From a virus: a stretch of DNA of 64,000 bases. The notes below the pieces were generated by a model that made no database searches, was not told where the DNA came from, and saw only the letters and a program-made list of their open reading frames with translations. This document shows positions 41,155 to 49,394 of the stretch, one piece after another (the stretch's first letter is position 1; each line of letters begins with the position of its first letter). The translations under genes were made by a program, and so were the position numbers. Location: positions 1 through 64,000 of the IMG/VR virus record IMGVR_UViG_3300046368_000651. One strand, 5' to 3'.

Positions 41155-43155
41155 TTAGAACTTCCAAGTAAACCCTGCGTTTACAGTTGTACTTGTATTA
41201 TCGCCTGCTGTAATTCTGTTAACACCGGCTGCAATACCTATGTTTTCATTAATAGCATGATTTACACCTAAACCTATACGAGTTGTTCCTGCATCGTCAA
41301 AATCTCTAGCAATATTTGCTGTTACTATATCGTTGTCAATATTGATACCAATTGTAGGATAACGATATGTTTCGCTGTTGCCTGCATCTAGTAATGCTGC
41401 TTGAACATCGCCAGTCTCAGCAAATGCATCGTGACTTTTTGTACCAATAGTATATCCAGCAAACGGACGAACTATACCAGTTGATTTTTCTACTGTAACT
41501 GTTGCCCATCTATCGCTTGAAGTAGTAGATCCCATTGCACTAAAGTCTCCAATAGTTCTATTGTACTCTAAGTCTGTGTTTGCAGCATTTACCTGTCCTC
41601 GAACTGTAATATCGCTGTCATCAATATGTTTACCTGCACTTAAACTTAATACTGTTGTAGACATGCTACCTGTACTACCTTCACCAGTTATATCTGTTGT
41701 AATACGATTTATACCTAAACCAATAGTCATACTATTATCAGTCACAGCATTATGTCCTAATCCAAACACTCGAGACTCAGCACTATATCCGTTACTCATA
41801 TCATGGTTAATACGTCCTGCTGTAAATCCATCACCTATACCTACGCTGCTATGTGGACGCAATGTTAACATTTGATCCATTTGATCCATACGTCCTGTAA
41901 ATGCACCTGGATCTGTAACGGTTACAACATCATCTGCTCTACTTGCTGTAGTGACTGTTGGTGTAGCGTCTGTAACAACTTCGCTACCATCACTCATTGT
42001 TGCTGTAGTTCTAACAAAACTAGTTGTAGTGATTGTCATTGGTGTTGTTACTGTTGTAGTTGTTTCTCTAGCAATAGTTTGTACACCTTCTGCTACACTG
42101 CTATCGTGTGTTGTTTGTGCTGCTGTAAGTACTGGCAACGCTGTATTAACTGCTTCACTACTGCTGGTAATAGTTTCTGTACTTGTACTAACTACTGTAG
42201 GTTCTGCTGCGCCATCTGCTGCGTCTGTAGCACTACCAACATCTTCTAATGTACCCCAACTACTGATGTCACCACCGCCACCTGCGCCTGCTGTAATAGC
42301 AGCATCGGCAGCATCAAACGCACTTGGTCCAAATATGTATGCGTAACTTGCTGTAAGTATATCGCCTGTGCTTACATCGGCCCAGTTCCAACTTAGTCCA
42401 ATAGTGTTGTCGCCTCTGTTGGTGTTTGATCCGTCACCGTCAACAGCGTTTTCAGTATAACCGTCTGCCTCTGTTGACCAGCCTGTAATACCTGCATCAA
42501 CATTAGAGTTTGTGGAGTAAAGTCCTAGTGCATAGCGTGATACTGTTGCTTCTGCAAATGCTACATTACTATCTGGAATAACGCCATAACCTAGCACGTT
42601 GTCTGTAGCACTTGTGTCGCCAGTTTCTGGCATAGCATCTGGATCAATAAAGCGTCCAAAACTTAGTGCGGTAGCATCACTGCCTGCTGTAATCTGTGTG
42701 CCGATCTCAATGTGTTCTGATGTAGCACCTAAAGTATATGTGTTTTCTATTTCCCAACCACTGTGTGCTGAATTTGTACCAGTCCAAGTAAGTGAATTAT
42801 CACCGTTTGTTAAACCATCTGCATCTACCCAAGTACTTCCGCCTTGGTTATTATTTTTGCTGTTAGTACCATCTATCTTGATAGCAAAGCCATCAAACGG
42901 TGAACCTGGTGTTAGGTAGTCGCCTTGTGCGCTATCTGCTGGAAATGTGCCTGAACCTGTGCTGTCAAACTGTAGTCCTGGACGAGTGCTTCCTCCTGAT
43001 CCAAAAGTACCTGCGTCACCATTGACTCCGGCTTTTACATAACTGTTTTCAAGTATACCCATGCCTGTTGCTGTTGTACTCATGCTACTCGTATCTGCCA
43101 ATGCAGTAGTACTAAGTAGTGCTGCCATTATACTGGCAATCGCTATTCTTTTCAT
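41155..43155 (-). CDS. Autotransporter-like outer-membrane protein
   Basis: 666 residues. MKRIAIASIMAALLSTTALA is a signal peptide. Residues 25-290 are Gly/Asp/Asn-rich beta sequence like a passenger domain. About 300-400 is an extreme Thr/Val/Ser-rich stretch (TTTTVTTPMTITTTS). The last 230 residues alternate polar and hydrophobic residues and end NAGFTWKF, the terminal Phe of BamA-inserted barrels. It sits in the curlin run, so it may be a surface adhesin or anchor for fibres. Confidence 0.75.
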   Translation of the reverse strand: MKRIAIASIMAALLSTTALADTSSMSTTATGMGILENSYVKAGVNGDAGTFGSGGSTRPGLQFDSTGSGTFPADSAQGDYLTPGSPFDGFAIKIDGTNSKNNNQGGSTWVDADGLTNGDNSLTWTGTNSAHSGWEIENTYTLGATSEHIEIGTQITAGSDATALSFGRFIDPDAMPETGDTSATDNVLGYGVIPDSNVAFAEATVSRYALGLYSTNSNVDAGITGWSTEADGYTENAVDGDGSNTNRGDNTIGLSWNWADVSTGDILTASYAYIFGPSAFDAADAAITAGAGGGGDISSWGTLEDVGSATDAADGAAEPTVVSTSTETITSSSEAVNTALPVLTAAQTTHDSSVAEGVQTIARETTTTVTTPMTITTTSFVRTTATMSDGSEVVTDATPTVTTASRADDVVTVTDPGAFTGRMDQMDQMLTLRPHSSVGIGDGFTAGRINHDMSNGYSAESRVFGLGHNAVTDNSMTIGLGINRITTDITGEGSTGSMSTTVLSLSAGKHIDDSDITVRGQVNAANTDLEYNRTIGDFSAMGSTTSSDRWATVTVEKSTGIVRPFAGYTIGTKSHDAFAETGDVQAALLDAGNSETYRYPTIGINIDNDIVTANIARDFDDAGTTRIGLGVNHAINENIGIAAGVNRITAGDNTSTTVNAGFTWKF

Positions 43156-43209
43156 ATTTTACCCTCATTGTTTGGATGCCGGTTGCGCCCTCACGCCGCG
43201 GTCCACACT

Positions 43210-43551
43210 CTATTTAAGCCTAATCTCTACTCCTAAAACTACGCCGATATCTTCACTTTCTATGCCTGGTGCTATAAACATTCTCATTTTACCTATGTCA
43301 TATGTGCCTCTAATATAAGGAGTAAGCGAGCCATTGTTGTAGCCTGTTACAAATGCAGCTTCAAAACCAAAATTGTTTATTTCTTGTCGATGTCCTGCAT
43401 ATACGCTTAAATTTTCTACACTATTATAATAGGCGCCTGTAATAAATTTTTCATGTGTGTATCTTAGGTGTGGATGAAAAGCGTTATATTTTTCATCAAA
43501 TCCAATATGGCTACTGAGTCCTAAACTAATCGTTAGTGCTTCTAATATCAT
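43210..43551 (-). CDS. Small beta-barrel-like protein
   Basis: 113 residues with alternating strands (FHPHLRYTHEKFITGAYYN, FGFEAAFVTGYNNGSLTPYI, GVVLGVEIRLK) as in eight-stranded outer-membrane barrels, but with no clear signal peptide. Similar short proteins occur near membrane genes of marine phages (from memory). Overlaps the 44-residue membrane gene by 26 bases. Confidence 0.5.
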   Translation of the reverse strand: MILEALTISLGLSSHIGFDEKYNAFHPHLRYTHEKFITGAYYNSVENLSVYAGHRQEINNFGFEAAFVTGYNNGSLTPYIRGTYDIGKMRMFIAPGIESEDIGVVLGVEIRLK

Positions 43552-43660
43552 CTTGCTTTTCCTCGTAATGAGTGTCTATTTTGGTTGTTAACTTTTCAGC
43601 AGCCCACCAACCAAATGCTGTAAAAAATCCTGCTATGAAAAATGTCAATACAGTTTCCAT
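43526..43660 (-). CDS. 44-residue membrane protein
   Basis: ATG 43660 overlaps the stop of the curlin-like gene (TAATG). METVLTFFIAGFFTAFGWWA is a membrane segment, followed by a charged tail (DTHYEEKQDDIRSTND). An earlier in-frame codon lies inside the curlin gene and is unlikely. Role unknown; its place in the run suggests a curli-system part. Confidence 0.6.
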   Translation of the reverse strand: METVLTFFIAGFFTAFGWWAAEKLTTKIDTHYEEKQDDIRSTND

Positions 43661-44496
43661 TAGTTGTGCTGCTGAACACTTACAACACACCCGTTTGGGT
43701 TTGTACATACACCACTTAGGCTAAATGATTTAGCAGAAGTGTCTGTTTGTTGACTAACTGTTACGTTATAGGCAGGACCATATATGCTTTCTACACTAAT
43801 GTTTGCTGATGCAGAATTCATTCCACGTTGGTTTAAATCAATTACATTGTAATTTCCTGACAACTCAATGTCAGCAGTTTTTTGTCCGCCATTGCCTTTC
43901 TGATAAGTTGTAACATCATTTCCAGTACCTGAAATATCAATGTCTAATAGATGCTTTTGATTTCCTCTTTGCGTCATTTCAACATCGTTGCTATTACCAG
44001 TAATTTCTGCGGTTAATTCATGCCTACCATAGCCTGAAGTTTGTTGATCAGTTTGTGCTGCTTTAATATCGTTATAATTTCCAGTAATTGTAACTGTAGC
44101 AGTGTGATCACCGCCCTCTGCTAAGTCAATTGTACCATCAGCATGTTTACCTTGCCATATTACCAAGTCGTTGTTATCACCAGTAACTCGAGAAGTGATC
44201 ATTCCACTATCACCGCCGCCGCCTTGATAGAAATCTACATTATTGTTATCACCGTCTAACATTCCCTGGACGCCATGATACATACCTGTTTGTACCATAT
44301 CAATCGTATTGCCATCGCCTTCAATACCTTTAGTCTCACCAGGTATTCCACTGATATAATTTACATCCCCATCTTGAGTCAAGGTTAATGCATTATTGTC
44401 ACCAACTTGGTATACATAAATTTCATTTGCATTACTAGTAGTCGTTTTGATTGATAGTAATATTGTTAGCGCCACCGACGCCCACTTGATATCCAT
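43660..44496 (-). CDS. Curlin-repeat protein 2 (CsgA/CsgB-like)
   Basis: 278 residues from ATG 44496, which gives a signal peptide (MDIKWASVALTILLSIKTTT up to SNA). The mature part starts NEIYVYQVGDNNAL, close to that of the other curlin gene. At least eight copies of a 22-26 residue unit of the form G.xN.V...Q.G follow (GDGNTIDMVQTG, GTGNDVTTYQKG, GNYNVIDLNQRG). Ends with two Cys (GVCTNPNGCVVSVQQ). Likely secreted through CsgG and assembled into amyloid-like fibres. Confidence 0.82.
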   Translation of the reverse strand: MDIKWASVALTILLSIKTTTSNANEIYVYQVGDNNALTLTQDGDVNYISGIPGETKGIEGDGNTIDMVQTGMYHGVQGMLDGDNNNVDFYQGGGGDSGMITSRVTGDNNDLVIWQGKHADGTIDLAEGGDHTATVTITGNYNDIKAAQTDQQTSGYGRHELTAEITGNSNDVEMTQRGNQKHLLDIDISGTGNDVTTYQKGNGGQKTADIELSGNYNVIDLNQRGMNSASANISVESIYGPAYNVTVSQQTDTSAKSFSLSGVCTNPNGCVVSVQQHN

Positions 44497-45577
44497 ATTT
44501 GTAAAATCCTCCCTGCACCATGTCAACACTATAACTATGACTTTGACTTAGTCTTAATTGAAAAAAGTGTTGATCGCCTTCTGCTCTCCTTACTATAAAA
44601 TAAGGATATTCTTCATCGTAAAATATATTTGTTTCTGGATCTAGTCCAAAAAACTTTTCTTGAAAAAATTGTATGTTTTGAGTTCCTAGCTCATCAAACC
44701 ACTGTGCTAATATTTCAGCAAGTTGTTTTTCCATAGCATCTATAAACTCTGAATTTAGATAACTTGTATTATCTAAGTCTGTAACCCAGATGTTTTTAAT
44801 TCCTTCTACAAGCGGATCTTTATCAAGTTCGTCAAACTTTAAAAAATCAATATCTAACAAATTTGTGTTTGGATATTGCCTTACTATTTCCTCTGTGTAA
44901 GGAGAAACTTTTCTTATGATTAACATTGCGGTAAGCATATCTTCTGGCAAGTTTAGTGTAATTGGTCTTTTAGGCACTGCTCCTGCGTGTGCTACAACTG
45001 TAGTTTGAAATGCTTGATTCATAATAACTGTGCCTGCGTCTGATTCTACTTCAATTTCGCCAACAACACACAGTCCTGCAACATCGCAACTAGGCAATAG
45101 TGTTACCATACTACCGCCAATCTCGTCTATAATCATCATAAAATCTGTGCCACGCACGTTGATAGTTGCACTTGGTGTTCTAATGTTTACTCTTTGTCTG
45201 CTGTTTTTTGCAATTTGTCCACTAGCATAACGTACTGCACCTAGTGTTGCTTTCATTGACAATGCACCTTTTTGTGTAGCAGGATCGTATATAAACTCAT
45301 CTATAGTCATACGACTATTTTCTGTAACATCAACCCTAGTGTCATCAATAAAATCTAAACGTAATCGACCTTTGCCTGTTACAACATTGTCGTTCATTTG
45401 TAACCCAAGACCTACTTCGCCTGTGTATGCTTCTTTGTCTCGCTTGATTGTACTGCTGCCTTTAGATTCGGCAATCTCGCCAATAGGAGATGCTTTGGCC
45501 ATATCTACATACGCCAGCGCAAAAAATATTATGTATAAAAGTCTAGTCGGTTTGTGTAATATCAACTGTGTTACCAT
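44435..45577 (-). CDS. FecR-domain periplasmic protein
   Basis: 380 residues. The N-terminal hydrophobic segment LLYIIFFALAYVDMAKA looks like a signal peptide or anchor. Residues 45-190 carry a FecR-type domain: LQMNDNVVTGKGRLRLDF, TRVDVTENSRMTIDEF, TPSATINVRGTDFMMI. The C-terminal half is acidic and helical, then ends in a curlin-like GGANNITINQND. In bacteria such FecR proteins pair with CHASE2 sensors. Overlaps curlin 1 by 35 bases and curlin 2 by 62. Confidence 0.8.
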   Translation of the reverse strand: MVTQLILHKPTRLLYIIFFALAYVDMAKASPIGEIAESKGSSTIKRDKEAYTGEVGLGLQMNDNVVTGKGRLRLDFIDDTRVDVTENSRMTIDEFIYDPATQKGALSMKATLGAVRYASGQIAKNSRQRVNIRTPSATINVRGTDFMMIIDEIGGSMVTLLPSCDVAGLCVVGEIEVESDAGTVIMNQAFQTTVVAHAGAVPKRPITLNLPEDMLTAMLIIRKVSPYTEEIVRQYPNTNLLDIDFLKFDELDKDPLVEGIKNIWVTDLDNTSYLNSEFIDAMEKQLAEILAQWFDELGTQNIQFFQEKFFGLDPETNIFYDEEYPYFIVRRAEGDQHFFQLRLSQSHSYSVDMVQGGFYKYGYQVGVGGANNITINQNDY

Positions 45578-46295
45578 CCCCAGTCGAAGTCATGTCTACC
45601 AAGTTGTCGTTGATGCCACTTTGTGTAATAGTGTATACACTGCCAGCGCCTGTAATGTCTAATGTTACAGTATGCCCTAAACTATCGCCGTTACCTGATA
45701 TTGCTAAATCAACAATGTTACCAGGTGAACTGGTAGTTAATGTGTTATCATTTGCACTTGTAATTGTTGATCCACTTCCTGTTGAAGCACTGTTATCAAT
45801 TTCAATAGTAATGTTAGCATCAGTGCCATCTAAGTCCATGTCAACTAAGTTGTAGTCACCGTCTACTGTGAAGTTAATTGTAGCATCGCCAGCGTCATTG
45901 GTTTCGCCAATCTTGAAGTCAAACGTATTCAAGTCGCCTGTTGTAGTAATATTTAATGTTACACTATCGCAATTTCCGCCACCTGCTGTTGCTGCGCTAT
46001 CACACAATAAGTCAACATTGTTACTGTCTCCAGTAAACTGCCATGTACCTGTGTAGCTATCACCTGCAATAATTGCATCAATGGTATTAGTATCGCCAGT
46101 TTGTGTTATACTAAACACCATGTTGTCGCCATAGAGGCCAGCGTCTGTAGTACTGTCTCCAATTTTGTTATCCTTGCCATCTTGTGAGATGTCCAAATCT
46201 AAACTATCGCCAATTTGTGTGATGTATATCTCGTTTGCATGTGCTGCACTTACGAGAACCCACGATAGTATAAAACTATATAATGCTGCCCTCAT
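45543..46295 (-). CDS. Curlin-repeat protein 1 (CsgA/CsgB-like)
   Basis: 250 residues from ATG 46295, chosen for its GAGGAG SD and signal peptide MRAALYSFILSWVLVSAAHA. Mature start NEIYITQIGDSLDLDISQ. Repeats of the form GD.N.VD (SITQTGDTNTIDA, FTGDSNNVDLLCD, VDGDYNLVDMDLDG, TSTGDGNTVDITQT) recur every 20-40 residues. It is unusually Asp-rich with few basic residues, so the fibre would be acidic. Contains an approximately 33-residue Cys loop (LLCD..GNCD). Confidence 0.82.
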   Translation of the reverse strand: MRAALYSFILSWVLVSAAHANEIYITQIGDSLDLDISQDGKDNKIGDSTTDAGLYGDNMVFSITQTGDTNTIDAIIAGDSYTGTWQFTGDSNNVDLLCDSAATAGGGNCDSVTLNITTTGDLNTFDFKIGETNDAGDATINFTVDGDYNLVDMDLDGTDANITIEIDNSASTGSGSTITSANDNTLTTSSPGNIVDLAISGNGDSLGHTVTLDITGAGSVYTITQSGINDNLVDMTSTGDGNTVDITQTD

Positions 46296-46401
46296 TTTTG
46301 CTCCTCTGGGGTTTCCCCTAAATGTATTTACCTCGTGCCTCAACGAATAATAAATACACTTATATTTAGTGTAAATATATTTACAGATAAAGGCTATTAT
46401 A

Positions 46402-46680
46402 ATGAAAACTGCATACGTAATCAACGCTTTGAAACAAGCAGAACAAAAACACAAAGAACAAGAAGAATTCTGGAACTTGTTTAACGAGATTTGGTCTGAT
46501 GAAGTGCCAAAACAATATTCTTTAAATGACGAAGTTGATCAATTACAGATTGATAAGATACAACGAGCGTTAGATGAAAACGATGGCAACAGAACTTATG
46601 CTGCAAAATCACTCGGTATTAAAAGAGAAACACTATTAGCTAAAATGAAACGCTATTGTTTAAACTGCCACAAGTCTTGA
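46402..46680 (+). CDS. Fis-type HTH DNA-binding protein
   Basis: 92 residues. A charged helical N-terminus (QAEQKHKEQEEFWNLFNEI) precedes a C-terminal Fis/NtrC-type HTH (HTH_8): IDKIQRALDENDGNRTYAAK and SLGIKRETLLAKMKRY. It is the only plus-strand gene here and lies between csgG and curlin 1. Its last 28 bases overlap csgG. Probably regulates the divergent curli genes. Confidence 0.8.
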   Translation: MKTAYVINALKQAEQKHKEQEEFWNLFNEIWSDEVPKQYSLNDEVDQLQIDKIQRALDENDGNRTYAAKSLGIKRETLLAKMKRYCLNCHKS

Positions 46681-47435
46681 TTTGCACCTTGATAGATTAA
46701 TTCAATGACGCCTTGTTCAATTGCTTCACGCACTGCATAGTTTGTAGGTTCGTTAACACTATAACCTGTTTCAATTTCTAATGCCTTTGTGCCTAAGTCT
46801 AAGAATTTAAATACATCTGCTCCAGCACGATAACTTGCTATTGTTTTTTCTGATGCAACGCTAACTAGTACACGCCCTGTACTAACACTTACAATACGCA
46901 TTGCTACGGTTACTGTGTCGACTCTGTATTCTGCTGCTGTTCCAATACCAAAGTATCTAGCGCCAGTGCCTCCTGTAGTAACATTTGAGTCATACCCAAC
47001 TATACCGCCTTCGATAATTATACCAGCAAATTTCATTGGTGCTAACGGTGAAGCATTATCTTTTTCGTAGTTTTCTCTAGTGTTACGTATTAATTGACGC
47101 TCGCGAATAATGTTGTCCATGCCCACACGTTCTACAACTTCAAACCATGTGCCGTTGCCTGCTTGTAACAATGCATCTATTACCCAAACTTCAGCGCCTT
47201 GTGTTACAGCACTTGACAGGTTAGCAACATTTTCTGCTGGCTTACGCTGCCCAGTTTTGTCTGTAAAACTATAAACAGCAATTGTCATCACAGGACCATT
47301 TAATGGCTTTAGTTCGTTAAGTTCTTCAACCATTGGATTATCTTGTATCTTTGCAGGGCTTTGTAGCTGTGCTGGAATATTTCCTGCGCTGCATCCTGCA
47401 AGCATTAATGCTGTAATTAACAATAAATGTTTCAA
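46653..47435 (-). CDS. csgG: CsgG-type curli secretion channel lipoprotein
   Basis: 260 residues. MKHLLLITALMLAGC has a lipobox with C15 as the lipidated Cys. MTIAVYSFTDKTGQRKP, WFEVVERVGMDNIIRERQL, FAGIIIEGGIVGYDSNVTTG and YRVDTVTVAMRIVSVSTGRVL match CsgG, a nine-fold outer-membrane pore that exports curlin subunits. The C-terminus (REAIEQGVIELI) also fits. It shares ATGA with csgF upstream. Confidence 0.92.
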   Translation of the reverse strand: MKHLLLITALMLAGCSAGNIPAQLQSPAKIQDNPMVEELNELKPLNGPVMTIAVYSFTDKTGQRKPAENVANLSSAVTQGAEVWVIDALLQAGNGTWFEVVERVGMDNIIRERQLIRNTRENYEKDNASPLAPMKFAGIIIEGGIVGYDSNVTTGGTGARYFGIGTAAEYRVDTVTVAMRIVSVSTGRVLVSVASEKTIASYRAGADVFKFLDLGTKALEIETGYSVNEPTNYAVREAIEQGVIELIYQGANQDLWQFKQ

Positions 47436-47905
47436 AAGTTAAAGTCTCCTGCACCAGGAATAGTTATTTCTGTGTAGCCATCTTCGCCATCAATAATAAG
47501 TGTAATACTACCATCAGTTTCATCTTTGGTCCATGTAATAGTAGAGCCTTCTACTTCGGTTGTACCAGTATTCGAACACGCTGGCTGGTCTTCTTCGCCA
47601 CATGCTGCAAACATATTATCGACCATTTGTTTTGATAGTGTAGCGTAGATACGTGATTCTAAGTTACGTATAAACTTGTTTAGCACTGTGTTTTCTAGTT
47701 CACGCTCTAAACGATCAGCTTCACGTTGTGCTTCATCGTCAATGTCTTTTTGTCTATTAAACTGTAATTGCTCCATACTTAGTACATGAGCACTATACCC
47801 ATTGCCACTAAACGAAGGTGATTTAAAACTATGCACCAAATCGGCACTTGCTGCTGGTGCATAGTTTGTCATTATAAAAAAGATTATCAAGAATGTGTAT
47901 CGCAT
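47432..47905 (-). CDS. csgF: CsgF-like curli assembly protein
   Basis: 157 residues. Signal peptide of about 21 residues (FLIIFFIMTNYAPAASA), then LVHSFKSPSFSGNGYSAHVL, which matches the CsgF N-terminal (F.NP.FGGN) segment that plugs CsgG. The C-terminus GSITLIIDGEDGYTEITIPG matches the CsgF strand end. A charged helical middle (EADRLERELENTVLNKFIRN) and a Cys pair are additional. Four bases after the 45-residue membrane gene. Confidence 0.8.
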   Translation of the reverse strand: MRYTFLIIFFIMTNYAPAASADLVHSFKSPSFSGNGYSAHVLSMEQLQFNRQKDIDDEAQREADRLERELENTVLNKFIRNLESRIYATLSKQMVDNMFAACGEEDQPACSNTGTTEVEGSTITWTKDETDGSITLIIDGEDGYTEITIPGAGDFNF

Positions 47906-47909
47906 ACTA

Positions 47910-48047
47910 TTATTTATCTAGCAGGTCCTTGCGCTTGTTGAAAAACATATCCCAGAACATCCAGAACAATGCGCTAAGTTGTATTAGGATTGCACCAATA
48001 CCTACTCCGACAAAAAAACAAAATGCTACGTGGATAAAAAGTTCCAT
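47910..48047 (-). CDS. 45-residue membrane protein in the csg operon
   Basis: MELFIHVAFCFFVGVGIGAI then LIQLSALFWMFWDMFF is one long hydrophobic helix or hairpin, with a basic tail (NKRKDLLDK). ATG overlaps the previous stop (TAATG). It is co-transcribed with csgF and csgG; a link to curli export is inference. Confidence 0.6.
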   Translation of the reverse strand: MELFIHVAFCFFVGVGIGAILIQLSALFWMFWDMFFNKRKDLLDK

Positions 48048-48193
48048 TACTTGCCTCCTGCATTAGCTTGTATGATTAACCAAAGCGGTCCGCATAGTGC
48101 AATAAGAGCACCAAGCACAACATCGCCTAGTGCAATAAAAGTAATACCTAAGATTGTACATATGATAGCGTAAATAAACATTCCTTGTGTCAT
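48047..48193 (-). CDS. 48-residue membrane protein in the csg operon
   Basis: MTQGMFIYAIICTILGITFI followed by ALGDVVLGALIALCGPLW gives two short membrane helices. Strong SD AAAGGAG. First gene after the early promoter at 48224-48252. Function unknown. Confidence 0.65.
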   Translation of the reverse strand: MTQGMFIYAIICTILGITFIALGDVVLGALIALCGPLWLIIQANAGGK

Positions 48194-48223
48194 AGCGTTT
48201 CTCCTTTGTGTTGCTATACATAT

Positions 48224-48252
48224 AATATAGCATTAGAGCCGCAAGGATACAA
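48224..48252 (-). promoter_or_regulatory. Early-type promoter (csgF-csgG operon)
   Basis: TTGTAT (48247-48252), 17-base spacer ending TGC, TATATT (48224-48229). Weaker -35 but the extended -10 matches the window consensus. Drives 48193, 48047, csgF and csgG. Confidence 0.65.
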
Positions 48253-48287
48253 CCTAGCAAAAGTAGGGGTTTTGGTATAATAAGTTT

Positions 48288-49367
48288 TTAGAGGTCTGTG
48301 CCTTGCTCAACATCTTTTGTTGAGATAGTAGCAAGTTGTTTGAACAGAGGACCTGTCTCGACTATAATTTTATGTCTTTCAGCTCTTTTTGATCCATCAT
48401 CTCTAACTTTTGCTGCACCATAACTATATCTAATCATAAACAAAAAATTCCTTTGCTGGCCGATTTCGTGTACATATAGTGTTGGTCTTCCACCTAATTT
48501 CAAACTAGTCTCTAAGTTTACATTAGCAAGATTTTTACGCATAGTTCTAATTGTTTGTGCAGTGTAATCGTTTTTACCTAAATTAACAATATAAACTCTT
48601 GGATCTTTCTTTGTAAGATGCTCATCCATAAATCCAGCAACATTTGTAATTAGTTGTATTTCTTTAGCAGGATCATCACCTGCTGTAAGTGCGTTCAAGT
48701 CATCACTAACTTGCTTCATTATTGAAACAACATGTTCTGCCGGATTTTCTTCGTAGTTCTCAATCGGCTTTAGTGTGACGCCCATTTCTTTAAAGAACAC
48801 TTGCATATTTTCAAATGTTCTAGGCGATGCTTGTCCAATAAGATTACTTCCTGTTTTTAGACTCCAGCCTTTAATTGTACGTTCTGTGCCATCTTCTTTT
48901 TTGTAAATTAAAAAGATGTCTGCTTTTGTACCTTTTTGATCTTCTTCACCTGCTGCTTTAACAACTATTCTATCTGGCTTTCCGTTTTCGTAAAAGATTT
49001 TACTCCATTTTTTAGCATAGACATCACTGTTTGCAAATCTTACTGCACCATCAAGTTCGTCTGACATTACGCTAGTAAGTGCTTCAATATCTTTTGCATC
49101 TGCAATATTTTTCTTATTACTAATAATATTTTTAAAAGCAATGCTATCGCCTTCGTCACTCATAAATGTTAGGCTTAGGTCTTTAGTTTTAGAAGTTCTA
49201 CTTAATACTGCTTTGACTTGCTCAGCTGTAACTTGTTCATCACCAATAATCATTTTTGCAACAACTGCACCGCCTAGCAAGTACTCTCCCATGTGTCCAC
49301 GAGTTGAGCCGTGCTTTAATTTAGCTACTTTGGCTTCTGTAATATTTTTAAAATCACTGTAACGCAT
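48288..49367 (-). CDS. PD-(D/E)XK nuclease-like phage protein
   Basis: 359 residues. TKADIFLIYKK followed by RTIKGWSLKTGSN fits a PD-(D/E)XK core of the restriction-endonuclease type (D..., SLK). Flanked by helical segments (GHMGEYLLGGAVVAKM at the start). Proteins of this layout recur in marine T4-like phages, without known function (from memory). A late-type motif lies 21 bases upstream. Confidence 0.5.
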   Translation of the reverse strand: MRYSDFKNITEAKVAKLKHGSTRGHMGEYLLGGAVVAKMIIGDEQVTAEQVKAVLSRTSKTKDLSLTFMSDEGDSIAFKNIISNKKNIADAKDIEALTSVMSDELDGAVRFANSDVYAKKWSKIFYENGKPDRIVVKAAGEEDQKGTKADIFLIYKKEDGTERTIKGWSLKTGSNLIGQASPRTFENMQVFFKEMGVTLKPIENYEENPAEHVVSIMKQVSDDLNALTAGDDPAKEIQLITNVAGFMDEHLTKKDPRVYIVNLGKNDYTAQTIRTMRKNLANVNLETSLKLGGRPTLYVHEIGQQRNFLFMIRYSYGAAKVRDDGSKRAERHKIIVETGPLFKQLATISTKDVEQGTDL

Positions 49368-49387
49368 TTGTATATTCCTGTTTTATA

Positions 49388-49394
49388 TATTTAT
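49388..49394 (-). promoter_or_regulatory. Late-promoter-like motif ATAAATA
   Basis: TGAATAAATATATAA on the minus strand at the end of the bilin reductase gene, 21 bases before the nuclease-like start. Confidence 0.4.
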
